From the NCBI GenBank assembly GCA_964438605.1, contig CAYTKT010000046.1:1-15893 (forward strand): a stretch of DNA of 15,893 nucleotides, read 5' to 3'. The notes beneath the pieces were generated by a model, which was not told the origin of the DNA, did not search any database, and saw nothing but the letters and a program-made list of their open reading frames with translations. The stretch is from Alangreenwoodia sp964438605. GTDB lineage: Bacteria; Bacillota; Clostridia; Peptostreptococcales; Anaerovoracaceae. Every line of letters starts with the position of its first letter. Position 1 is the stretch's first letter. Made by a program: the position numbers and the translations under genes. Positions 7,144-14,526 of this stretch are shown here, in pieces.

Positions 7144-7230
7144 CTTCTTCTCACCTCCTCCTGATGAAATAAATTAGCCGGATAGAAACAGGATTGTCCG
7201 GCATACTCATATTTCACTGGAATCATCACT
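7144..7230 (-). other. Leader of the HIT gene with a hairpin
   Basis: On the minus strand GCCGGA pairs with TCCGGC across a 14-base loop, about 25 bases upstream of the AGGAGGTG ribosome binding site. T-rich sequence (TAATTTATTTC) follows it, so it resembles a weak attenuator. An open frame through it runs out of frame into the HIT gene and is not supported. Confidence 0.3.
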
Positions 7231-7238
7231 ATACATAG

Positions 7239-7249
7239 ATTTTACCATA
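7239..7249 (-). promoter_or_regulatory. Extended -10 promoter for the HIT gene
   Basis: The minus strand reads TATGG-TAAAAT, an extended -10 element (TGn plus a five-of-six hexamer). The -35 at the proper distance (TTCCAT) is poor, as is common for extended -10 promoters. The same 11 bases occur in the mtaB promoter. Confidence 0.5.
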
Positions 7250-7330
7250 CTTTTTATTTACATGGAAATAATTCTGACAACTTTTTCGGGAATCACTCAT
7301 TTAATTTCCACCTATATCTCATCATCAAAG

Positions 7331-7482
7331 CTATTGCGCTTCTGATGCTGCCTCACCTGCGTTCAGCGGTGCTGATCTGTCCTCCGGTCTGCTTTCGGCC
7401 GCGTTCTGCACTCGGTCATCCTTTTTCCAGTCACTTTGCCGAGCAGGGCGATGCCAGACATCCCGACATGCGAAGCGGAGCG
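7331..7482. repeat. GC-rich structured element after mtaB with imperfect terminal inverted repeats
   Basis: CGCTTCTGATG (7337-7347) and CATGCGAAGCG (7467-7477) are complementary at 9 of 11 positions and enclose about 120 GC-rich bases. Inside is a small hairpin TCAGC-ggt-GCTGA. A second pairing joins CTCGG to CCGAG around a T5 tract. Flanking sequence on the HIT side is clearly more AT-rich. It begins within a few bases of the mtaB stop. It resembles a small dispersed intergenic repeat, but a second copy is not present in this window. Confidence 0.5.
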
Positions 7483-8967
7483 TTACAAAATCGTCCCTTT
7501 CATTCCCTCGCCCATCAGTCCATCCAACCGGACGTCAGCAAACTGTCCTGTGAGTAATTCCGCTTCCCGGTGCGAAACAAGACAATACGTATGAATGTAG
7601 TTATCTGTAAATCCTTCCACTACCGACGTTTCCGGCAAATACCTCTCAAACAGCACGCGCCTTACATCACCGATACATTCCTCAAAAAAACTCTGTGCCG
7701 TTTCTTCCGCCAGACGAAGCATCCGCTCCATTCGCCGAGCTTTAACAACGCCGCTGATCTGCTCCTCCATCTGGGCAGCTTTCGTGCCATTTCTTTTCGA
7801 ATACCGGAAAGCGTGAACTTTGCTGAATCTCACCTGTCTGACAATTTCCAGACTTTTTTCAAACTCGGCCTCTGTTTCTGCCGGAAAACCTACAATAATA
7901 TCAGTCGTCACCCCAAAATGCGGATCTTTATCGCGAAAAACGTCCACAATTTTACGATAATCCGCCGTATCATACCGCCTGTTCATCCGCTTTAACACAG
8001 TGTCGCTGCCGCTTTGCACAGACAGATGCATATGGTGACAGAGCTTCGGATACGTCATCAGTCGTTGTGCCGTTTCCGCATCGATCACATTCGGCTCCAG
8101 TGAACTGAGTCTGATCCTGAAATCGCCGTCAATCCCCGAAACTGCTGCAACAACACGCTCAATTCCACTGATCGCACGTTTTTTTGCAGTCCCGTTCGCA
8201 TCTCCATCATTTCCCATTTGATATTTTTCCCCGCCGAAAATTTCTTCCTTGTTTTCTTTGAGTTCTGCCATCTCCGCCTTATCTCTGCTTTCTGAGCAGT
8301 TTCGCACGCTATTTCCTGTTTCACCTTCAACCAGCAAAGAAGTATCGTCAAAATCGACGCCGTAAAGCGCCGTGTTAATCCCTGTCAGAACAATTTCACG
8401 AAAACCGTTCCTTACGAGCCCTTCCGCCTCTCCCACTATGGCGGACAGTTCTCTGCTGCGCACCTTACCGCGCGCAAAAGGAATGATGCAGTAGGAACAA
8501 AATCTATCGCAGCCTTCCTGTATCTTAATATATGCCCGCGTCCTCTCATTCATCGAAGTCAGGCTGCCCAGTTCCTCGTATTCATTCAGTTCCTCATACG
8601 GCAGAACGTGAACACCGCCTTCTTGCCGGCGCAGATAATCCTCAACAAACTCCACAAGCCGCGCTTTTTCATTCGTGCCCGCAACGACAGATACGCCCGG
8701 AATCCGAGCTACCGCTTCTGCGTCTGTCTGCGCATAGCATCCCGTCACGACAATGACTGCGTCTTCATTTTCCTTTTTTACCCGCCGGATACGCTGGCGC
8801 GACTTACGATCCGAGAGATTTGTCACCGTACACGTATTTATGATATAAATATCTGCCGGCCCCTCAGTATCAGCCGTATCATATCCCGCAGCAGCGAACT
8901 GCTCGCGCAGAAGTTCCGTTTCGTACTGATTAACCTTGCAGCCAAGCGTATAAAAGGAAACTTTCAT
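7483..8967 (-). CDS. mtaB: tRNA (N6-L-threonylcarbamoyladenosine(37)-C2)-methylthiotransferase
   Basis: This radical-SAM enzyme adds a methylthio group to t6A at position 37 of ANN-decoding tRNAs. The N-terminal UPF0004 domain shows cluster cysteines Cys10 (TLGCKVNQYE), Cys46 (NTCTVTN) and Cys77 (VTGCYAQ). The radical-SAM motif CDRFCSYC gives Cys153, Cys157 and Cys160, and a C-terminal TRAM-like region follows from about 430. At 494 residues it is about 50 longer than usual. The excess is a charged, Lys/Glu/Asn-rich insert at roughly 212-268, between TGINTALYG and IERVVAAVSG. AAAGGT about seven bases upstream supports the ATG and the MKVSFYTLGCKVNQ opening. All catalytic cysteines are intact, so the gene is expected to work. 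Confidence 0.95.
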   Translation of the reverse strand: MKVSFYTLGCKVNQYETELLREQFAAAGYDTADTEGPADIYIINTCTVTNLSDRKSRQRIRRVKKENEDAVIVVTGCYAQTDAEAVARIPGVSVVAGTNEKARLVEFVEDYLRRQEGGVHVLPYEELNEYEELGSLTSMNERTRAYIKIQEGCDRFCSYCIIPFARGKVRSRELSAIVGEAEGLVRNGFREIVLTGINTALYGVDFDDTSLLVEGETGNSVRNCSESRDKAEMAELKENKEEIFGGEKYQMGNDGDANGTAKKRAISGIERVVAAVSGIDGDFRIRLSSLEPNVIDAETAQRLMTYPKLCHHMHLSVQSGSDTVLKRMNRRYDTADYRKIVDVFRDKDPHFGVTTDIIVGFPAETEAEFEKSLEIVRQVRFSKVHAFRYSKRNGTKAAQMEEQISGVVKARRMERMLRLAEETAQSFFEECIGDVRRVLFERYLPETSVVEGFTDNYIHTYCLVSHREAELLTGQFADVRLDGLMGEGMKGTIL

Positions 8968-9203
8968 TATCAACCTTTCTGTAAAAAACAAGCCGTCATT
9001 CCGAACTGCTAACTCACGGTGATTAGAAAAAGAGATGTGTCAAAAAAAACTTCTATATAAATCTTTGCAGTATTTTCCAACCTCGATCAATCCTCAAAAA
9101 CTGATATTCGTTAATCAGGATAGTTTTCATTATAGTCTTCATTTTTATTTCTCATTTAGCCGCATCTTTATTTTATAAGTAAATGAATAAATAACCTGAA
9201 TTC

Positions 9204-9232
9204 ATTTTACCATAACCGTGATTTGTCTGCAA
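9204..9232 (-). promoter_or_regulatory. Extended -10 sigma-A promoter for mtaB
   Basis: TTGCAG (9227-9232, minus) and TAAAAT (9204-9209) are separated by exactly 17 bases, with TGG directly upstream of the -10. It is the best promoter in the spacer between prmA and mtaB. Confidence 0.65.
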
Positions 9233-9285
9233 ATCATAAACATCAGAAAAATTTAGAGTACTTTTTTCACTTTTTCAAGAACGCG

Positions 9286-9334
9286 AAAAAGCGATGCACT
9301 ACGCCGCTTTCTCCACATCAGCCATCGCACTTTT
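9286..9334 (-). terminator. Probable terminator after prmA
   Basis: On the minus strand GCGATG (9323-9328) pairs with CATCGC (9291-9296), and outer A/T tracts extend the stem past a two-base bulge. A TTTTT run follows. The loop of 26 bases is long, so efficiency is uncertain. Confidence 0.5.
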
Positions 9335-9339
9335 ACACA

Positions 9340-10296
9340 TTAAACTGCCAGTCTGGCCGCCACCGCGCACCAGCCTTCTTCCTCCGTAACGTCCAAAATT
9401 TCAAAACCGGCTTTTTCAAGTTCCGCCGTCACATTTTCCAGCTGCTCCGACAAAATCCCCGATGAAATAAAAATCCTTTTTCCAGACAGATGTTTTGCAA
9501 TATCGGACACAAGCCCGATAATCAAAGGCGCGATCAGATTTGCGACTATAATGTCAGCTGTAAATCCAAGCCCCTTTGTCACGTCACCCTGAAGAATTTC
9601 AATCAGATCATCAAGTCCGTTTTTTTCTACGTTTTCCAGCGAAACCGAAACGGCATCCGGATCAATATCAACACCTCTGACATGCCGGGAGCCGCAGAAA
9701 GCTGCCGCAATCGACAAAATTCCGGAGCCGCAGCCAAGGTCAAGCACCGTATCTTCTTTCGATTCGATATATTTCTTGAGATGGCGGATACACATCCTTG
9801 TCGTCGGATGCGTGCCCGTACCGAAGGCCATTCCCGGATCAATCTCAATAACCTTATCGCCTTTCTGCGCCTCATACGTTTCCCACGACGGCTTGACAAC
9901 AATATCATCCGTAATCCTGGCCGGCTTAAAATACTCCCTCCAGCAGTCTTTCCAGTCATCATCACATACCAGTTTACTTTCAAGATCAAGCCTTCCATAA
10001 ATTCCCTGATCATCGTTTTTCTTCAGATCTGCCACCGCTGCACGGATCTGCTCAATCTGCTGCATCGCTTCCTCGCCGGTTTCCATATAAAGCGTAATAT
10101 TCGGCTCACCCTGCCCCATCTTCAGGACTTCCTCATCCACATAGTCCCAGTCATATACGTTTTTCTTTTCGAGAAAATCCTCAATGACTGAGCTGTCCTC
10201 CGTCACAAACGTATCATATCCAAGCATCATCAATACGGCTGACAGAGGTTCGATTCCCTCAGACGATGTATATATTTTCACTTCATAATAATTCAT
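9340..10296 (-). CDS. prmA: Ribosomal protein L11 methyltransferase
   Basis: PrmA uses S-adenosylmethionine to methylate ribosomal protein L11. The 318-residue length is standard. The N-terminal substrate-recognition domain (1-100) precedes the PrmA segment DPGMAFGTGTHPTT (153-166), the SAM loop DLGCGSG (186-192), the acidic DID (210-212) and the catalytic-loop ANLIA (252-256). I chose the ATG that gives MNYYEVKIYT. An in-frame TTG six codons earlier is the alternative; neither has a strong ribosome binding site, so the start is less certain than the rest. The gene follows dnaJ by 77 bases, a common link in Clostridia. Confidence 0.95.
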   Translation of the reverse strand: MNYYEVKIYTSSEGIEPLSAVLMMLGYDTFVTEDSSVIEDFLEKKNVYDWDYVDEEVLKMGQGEPNITLYMETGEEAMQQIEQIRAAVADLKKNDDQGIYGRLDLESKLVCDDDWKDCWREYFKPARITDDIVVKPSWETYEAQKGDKVIEIDPGMAFGTGTHPTTRMCIRHLKKYIESKEDTVLDLGCGSGILSIAAAFCGSRHVRGVDIDPDAVSVSLENVEKNGLDDLIEILQGDVTKGLGFTADIIVANLIAPLIIGLVSDIAKHLSGKRIFISSGILSEQLENVTAELEKAGFEILDVTEEEGWCAVAARLAV

Positions 10297-10312
10297 ATTT
10301 TCAATTATTTCC

Positions 10313-10364
10313 AAAAAAACAGCCCGGCAGCAGTAATCCGAACATATCTTCGACTACTCCCGCC
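10313..10364 (-). terminator. Possible weak terminator between dnaJ and prmA
   Basis: On the minus strand an interrupted hairpin (GGC..AGTA..CGAA paired with TTCG..TACT..GCC, 10364-10326) is followed six bases later by seven T. Internal loops weaken it, so partial read-through into prmA is likely. Confidence 0.3.
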
Positions 10365-10373
10365 AGCCTCTTT

Positions 10374-11576
10374 TTATTTCTTCTTTTTTTTCTTTTTCTC
10401 AGAAGATGTCTTCTGTTTGCTGTCTACCTTAAAAAGCTCCTTGACCGTATCGGCAAAAGACTTCTTCTTCTGGTAAGCCTCGCTGTCCATGTCATCGTCA
10501 AGCTGCGCGATCAGTCTCTTTTGCTCCTCGTTCAGCTTCGTCGGCACTTCAAGCAGCACCTTAACATAAAGATCTCCGACCCGTGCGGAATTCGGAGCCT
10601 TGACGCCCTTTCCTCTCAAACGGAATGTCGCGCCCGGCTGCGTACCCGCAGGAATCTTATAAGTAACCTTTTCCTCCATCGTCGGAATCGTCACATCAGC
10701 GCCCAACGCAGCCTGCGCAAAAGTGATCGGAATTTCAAGCTCAAGATCAAGCCCGTACCGCGTAAACAATTTATGCGGCTGAACGCTCAGAACTACGTAA
10801 AAATCACCGTCAGGTCCGCCATTTTCACCAGGCGCCCCCTGTCCTCTGACGCTCACTACAGATTCATTATCTACACCGGCAGGAATATTGACCTCGATAA
10901 TAACGTCCTTACGCACCTTCCCGCTGCCGCCGCAGGTTGGGCATGGGTTTTCGATGACCTGGCCCGTACCGCCGCACCGGCTGCACGTTGTCACATTTGC
11001 CATCATTCCGAACGGGGTCTGCGTCTGGCGCCTGACCTGCCCTGTCCCGTTACACTCAGGACACGTCTTTTTCCCACTGCCTGACTTTGCTCCTGTGCCG
11101 TTGCAATCCTTACATCTCACTAATTTATTTAATTTTATTTTTTTCTTCGTTCCGAAGTAAGCTTCTTCAAACGTAATCGACAGGCGCTTCTGAATATCCT
11201 GCCCCTTGCGCGGTACATTCTGTCTTCGCGTCTGTCCGTTGAAGCCGCCTCCGAAGCCGCCGCCAAACATTCCGCCAAACAGATCGCCGAAAACATCTTC
11301 AAAGCCCGCTCCTGAGAAACCGCCTCCACCGCCGAATCCCGCATTCGGATCAACGCCGGCAAATCCGAATTGATCGTATTTCGCCTTCGTTTCCGGATTT
11401 GAAAGGATGCTGTAAGCTTCATTCACTTCTTTAAACTTTTCCTCCGCGTCCTTATCGTCTGGATTCCTGTCAGGATGGTATTTCAGAGCCATCTTGCGGA
11501 AAGCGCTCTTAATATCCGCTTCGGACGCACCCTTCTGCAGCCCCAGGACTTCATAGTAGTCTCTCTTTTCCGCCAT
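10374..11576 (-). CDS. dnaJ: Chaperone protein DnaJ (Hsp40)
   Basis: This co-chaperone delivers unfolded clients to DnaK and stimulates its ATPase. At 400 residues it has the full type I layout. The J domain (4-70) carries HPD at 34-36. A Gly/Phe-rich linker (75-113) follows. Four zinc-binding repeats are present: CKDCNGTG (155), CPECNGTG (172), CSRCGGTG (198) and CPTCGGSG (212). The C-terminal substrate-binding domains complete it. It ends with an unusual run of seven lysines. GGAGG ten bases before the ATG decides the start over an upstream in-frame one. It is separated from dnaK by two hairpins. Confidence 0.98.
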   Translation of the reverse strand: MAEKRDYYEVLGLQKGASEADIKSAFRKMALKYHPDRNPDDKDAEEKFKEVNEAYSILSNPETKAKYDQFGFAGVDPNAGFGGGGGFSGAGFEDVFGDLFGGMFGGGFGGGFNGQTRRQNVPRKGQDIQKRLSITFEEAYFGTKKKIKLNKLVRCKDCNGTGAKSGSGKKTCPECNGTGQVRRQTQTPFGMMANVTTCSRCGGTGQVIENPCPTCGGSGKVRKDVIIEVNIPAGVDNESVVSVRGQGAPGENGGPDGDFYVVLSVQPHKLFTRYGLDLELEIPITFAQAALGADVTIPTMEEKVTYKIPAGTQPGATFRLRGKGVKAPNSARVGDLYVKVLLEVPTKLNEEQKRLIAQLDDDMDSEAYQKKKSFADTVKELFKVDSKQKTSSEKKKKKKK

Positions 11577-11608
11577 TATTATCAATCCTCCGACTGTATT
11601 AACTGTAT

Positions 11609-11636
11609 AAGACACTCCCCTTTCGGGGAGTGTCTT
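11609..11636 (-). terminator. Strong 12-bp GAAA-loop hairpin between dnaK and dnaJ
   Basis: The arms AAGACACTCCCC (11609-11620) and GGGGAGTGTCTT (11625-11636) pair perfectly. In the minus-strand RNA the loop is GAAA, a stable GNRA tetraloop. Only UAUACAG follows, not a real U-run, so it may be a partial terminator, an mRNA processing site or a 3' stabiliser for the upstream dnaK message. Confidence 0.7.
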
Positions 11637-11661
11637 TCATATTTTTATCTCTTTCTGACCT

Positions 11662-11681
11662 TTTCAGCTCACCTGCTGAAA
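11662..11681 (-). other. Second hairpin in the dnaK-dnaJ gap
   Basis: TTTCAGC and GCTGAAA form a perfect seven-pair stem with a six-base loop, about 28 bases past the dnaK stop. It comes before the stronger GAAA hairpin. In the minus-strand RNA it is followed by AAGG rather than U residues. Confidence 0.55.
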
Positions 11682-11708
11682 TCTCCGGAAATAATTTATG
11701 TCATCGAA

Positions 11709-13613
11709 TTATTTATCATCATCAATGACTTCAAAATCTGCATCGACCACATTGTCATGAGCCGGACCGGAGGACTGAGCGTTGCTGTTGTCCGTATATG
11801 CTGAATCTGTCCCGTAAGGGGAATCCCCGTATGGAGAACTGCCCGCATTCGCGCCAGAACCTGCGCCGCCTTCCGCCTGCGCGTTCTGATAAAGAATCTG
11901 CGACAGCTGCTGGAACTCATTTGTCAGGGCTTCTGTCTTCGCCTTAATATCAGCTACGTCATTTCCCTGCAGCGCATTATTCAGCGCATCCTTCGCGGCG
12001 TTCACTTTTGACAGCATATCAGGCGATACCTTGTCGCCAAGCTCTTCCAGCGCTTTTTCCGTTTCATACACGAGAGATTCTCCCTGGTTTCTCGCGTCAA
12101 TACTTTCCTTCTTTTTCCTGTCTTCCTCAGCATACATCTCCGCTTCCTTGACCTTTTGGTTTATCTCAGCTTCGGAAAGTTTTGTGGACGAGGAAATTGT
12201 GATCTTCTGTTCCTTACCTGTACCCAGATCTTTCGCACTTACGTTTACAATACCGTTTACGTCAATATCAAATGTAACCTCAATTTGCGGAACGCCTCGT
12301 CTTGCAGGCGGAATACCGGAGAGCTGGAATCTGCCGAGAGTTACGTTGTCTGCTGCCATCTCTCTTTCACCCTGAACGACGTGGATATCTACAGCTGTCT
12401 GATTGTCTGCAGCCGTAGAGAATATCTGACTCTTTTTCGTCGGGATCGTCGTATTTCTTTCGATCAGCTTCGTAGCTACACCGCCGAGCGTTTCAATAGA
12501 CAGCGACAACGGAGTGACATCGAGCAGCAGCACATCGTTGACTTCGCCCGTGAGAACGCCCGCCTGAATAGCCGCACCGATAGCAACACATTCATCCGGA
12601 TTGATACCTTTGAACGGATCTTTGCCAGTCACCTTTTTCACGGCATCCTGCACTGCAGGAATACGCGTGGAACCGCCGACGAGAATGACTTTTTCAATAT
12701 CATTCATCGTAACGCCAGCGTCAGCCATCGCTTTCTTCATAGGATCAATCGTGCGCTGTACCAGGCCGGCTGTCAGCTGATCGAACTTTGCTCTCGTGAT
12801 ATCCATGTCGAGGTGAAGCGGACCGTCCGCATTCACTGTGATGAACGGCAGATTGATATTGGCCGTCTGCGATGAGGAAAGTTCTTTCTTCGCCTTTTCT
12901 GCCGCTTCTTTAAGTCTCTGGAGAGCCATCTTGTCCTCCCTGAGATTTATCCCGTGCTCAGTCTCAAAGCTGTCGGCAATAAAGTTCATGACTGCTTCAT
13001 CAAAATCATCGCCGCCCAGACGGGTATCACCATTCGTAGCGAGAACTTCAAATACGCCGTCGCCCAGATCAAGGATAGAAACATCAAATGTACCGCCACC
13101 CAGATCGTACACGAGGATTTTATGCTGTTTTTCGTCCTTGTCAAGTCCGTATGCGAGAGCTGCCGCTGTCGGCTCGTTGATGATTCTCTTGACATCAAGG
13201 CCCGCAATCTTGCCCGCGTCTTTTGTCGCCTGTTTCTGGCTGTCAGAGAAGTAAGCAGGTACCGTAATGACGGCTTCCGTAATTTTTTCGCCCAGATAGG
13301 CTTCCGCGTCAGCCTTGAGTTTTGCGAGTGTCATCGCGGAAATATCCTGCGGCGTATAGACTTTGCCGTCGATTTCGACCTTATGGTCGGTACCCATATA
13401 TCGTTTAATCGATGCAATCGTTCTGTCAGGATTCGTGATCGCCTGTCTCTTTGCCGTTTCACCGACAAGTCTTTCGCCGTTCTTCGTAAAGCCTACGACA
13501 GAAGGCGTCGTTCTGTTGCCTTCCGCATTCGTGATGACGACAGGTTCGCCGCCTTCGAGAACTGCTACGCATGAATTCGTTGTACCTAAGTCAATACCTA
13601 TAATTTTACCCAT
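11709..13613 (-). CDS. dnaK: Molecular chaperone DnaK (Hsp70)
   Basis: This ATP-driven folding chaperone is 634 residues. The nucleotide-binding domain starts with GIDLGTTNSCV (6-16) and contains VYDLGGGTFDVS (168-179) and LVGGSTRIPAV (311-321). The interdomain linker VLLLDVTPL is at 361-369. The substrate-binding domain and helical lid follow. It lacks the roughly 24-residue insert near residue 80 that marks Gram-negative DnaKs. The tail (583-634) is Gly/Ser/Tyr-rich with a repeated SPYG unit and ends VIDDDK. AGGAGGT eight bases upstream fixes the ATG; an upstream extension of 43 codons has no family match. It is expected to be induced by heat through CIRCE upstream of hrcA. Confidence 0.99.
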   Translation of the reverse strand: MGKIIGIDLGTTNSCVAVLEGGEPVVITNAEGNRTTPSVVGFTKNGERLVGETAKRQAITNPDRTIASIKRYMGTDHKVEIDGKVYTPQDISAMTLAKLKADAEAYLGEKITEAVITVPAYFSDSQKQATKDAGKIAGLDVKRIINEPTAAALAYGLDKDEKQHKILVYDLGGGTFDVSILDLGDGVFEVLATNGDTRLGGDDFDEAVMNFIADSFETEHGINLREDKMALQRLKEAAEKAKKELSSSQTANINLPFITVNADGPLHLDMDITRAKFDQLTAGLVQRTIDPMKKAMADAGVTMNDIEKVILVGGSTRIPAVQDAVKKVTGKDPFKGINPDECVAIGAAIQAGVLTGEVNDVLLLDVTPLSLSIETLGGVATKLIERNTTIPTKKSQIFSTAADNQTAVDIHVVQGEREMAADNVTLGRFQLSGIPPARRGVPQIEVTFDIDVNGIVNVSAKDLGTGKEQKITISSSTKLSEAEINQKVKEAEMYAEEDRKKKESIDARNQGESLVYETEKALEELGDKVSPDMLSKVNAAKDALNNALQGNDVADIKAKTEALTNEFQQLSQILYQNAQAEGGAGSGANAGSSPYGDSPYGTDSAYTDNSNAQSSGPAHDNVVDADFEVIDDDK

Positions 13614-13896
13614 TTGTATTACCTCCTGAGATAATGATTTTTTATTTCGAATAAAAGAAGTCAACGACCTCTTTCCCTGATTACGCTTTAAAATCAATGA
13701 AGAAAAACTGCCGGACCGAAACCGTTTCCTAAAGCGCCGCAAGATTGCTCAGCGTCGTTCCAAATACCTTGGTTTCTGTACTGCTGCTCTTACAGCAAAG
13801 CCACGCTCCCGCAGATGACAGTTATACACTTCTGCCGATTTTGCCATCGATATTGCAACACCATACTGCCTGGACCGCTTTGCGAACCGTTCCGGT
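13614..13896 (-). other. Long grpE-dnaK spacer with hairpins before dnaK
   Basis: The spacer is 283 bases with no gene. Close to dnaK, AAAGAAGTC and GACCTCTTT (13654-13674) form a nine-pair stem with one G-U and a three-base loop in the minus-strand RNA, followed by TTATT. An overlapping AT-only stem (TTTTATT/AATAAAA) could compete with it. A TTGACT is present at 13659-13664, but no well-spaced -10 follows it. No second CIRCE is present. RNA processing or attenuation here is possible. Confidence 0.5.
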
Positions 13897-14526
13897 TTAC
13901 TGAGCTACGCGCACCATCGAAGGACGAATGACTCTGTCGTTGAGAGTATACCCTTTCTGCAAAACTTGAATCACTTTTCCGCTCTCAAAATCCGGATTTT
14001 CTTCTGCCATGACCGCATTATGGAAATTCGGGTCGAAATCTTTGCCCTCGGCCTCGATCTCTACCACATTGTTCTTGTCAAGAACGCTCTTCAGTTGTTT
14101 GTAGATCATATCAATGCCTTCCGCAAACTGCTTATCGACACACTCATCGCTATGCTTCAGCGCCCGCTCGAAATTATCCATAACCTCGATAATATCGAGT
14201 GCAATCTTTTCGTTCGCGAAAACATATATGTCCGCCTTTTCCTTTTCCGCCCTGCGCTTGTAATTCTGAAAATCTGCGGCCAGCCTCAGATACTTCGTAT
14301 CGCTGTCCTCCTTTTCCTCTTTTTCCTCCGCGCCGGCTTCCTGTCCGCTCTCCGCTGCGGATTCCTCAGACGGTTCGTCCACCTGCGGCGTACTTTCCAC
14401 GCCCTCCGCATCTGCAGCGGCATCCTGCTGTCCGTCCTCACTCTCAGAATCCGCATTTGCAACGGCTTCAGCAACTTTCTGCTGTTCTTCCTGATTGAAA
14501 CTCGGATTTTTATTACTTGTCGTCAT
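13897..14526 (-). CDS. grpE: Nucleotide exchange factor GrpE
   Basis: This protein releases ADP from DnaK. It is 209 residues. A long, highly acidic, low-complexity N terminus (about 18-76, rich in Glu, Ala, Ser and Asp) precedes the coiled coil. The conserved core includes LAADFQNYKRRAEKE (82-96), FDPNFHNAVM (164-173) and LQKGYTLNDRVIRPSMVRV (189-207). The ATG shares its A with the hrcA stop (TGATG) and has AAGGAG seven bases upstream. A TTG one codon earlier is also in frame but less likely. Coupling to hrcA is therefore direct. Confidence 0.97.
   Translation of the reverse strand: MTTSNKNPSFNQEEQQKVAEAVANADSESEDGQQDAAADAEGVESTPQVDEPSEESAAESGQEAGAEEKEEKEDSDTKYLRLAADFQNYKRRAEKEKADIYVFANEKIALDIIEVMDNFERALKHSDECVDKQFAEGIDMIYKQLKSVLDKNNVVEIEAEGKDFDPNFHNAVMAEENPDFESGKVIQVLQKGYTLNDRVIRPSMVRVAQ

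Larger units (their letters stand above)
8968..9339 (-). other. Intergenic spacer and mtaB leader
   Basis: This 372-base AT-rich spacer lies where rsmE is often found in related genomes, and no gene is visible in it. It holds the prmA terminator, the mtaB promoter and a leader of about 230 bases. In the leader a 14-codon frame (MRNKNEDYNENYPD) ends inside a small CTGAT/ATCAG hairpin followed by TTTTT. The small frame lacks a ribosome binding site, so its translation is doubtful. Confidence 0.45.

Noticed and set aside
9490..10191. A 233-codon plus-strand open frame opposite prmA.
   Set aside because: It is entirely antisense to a clearly conserved gene and matches no family.
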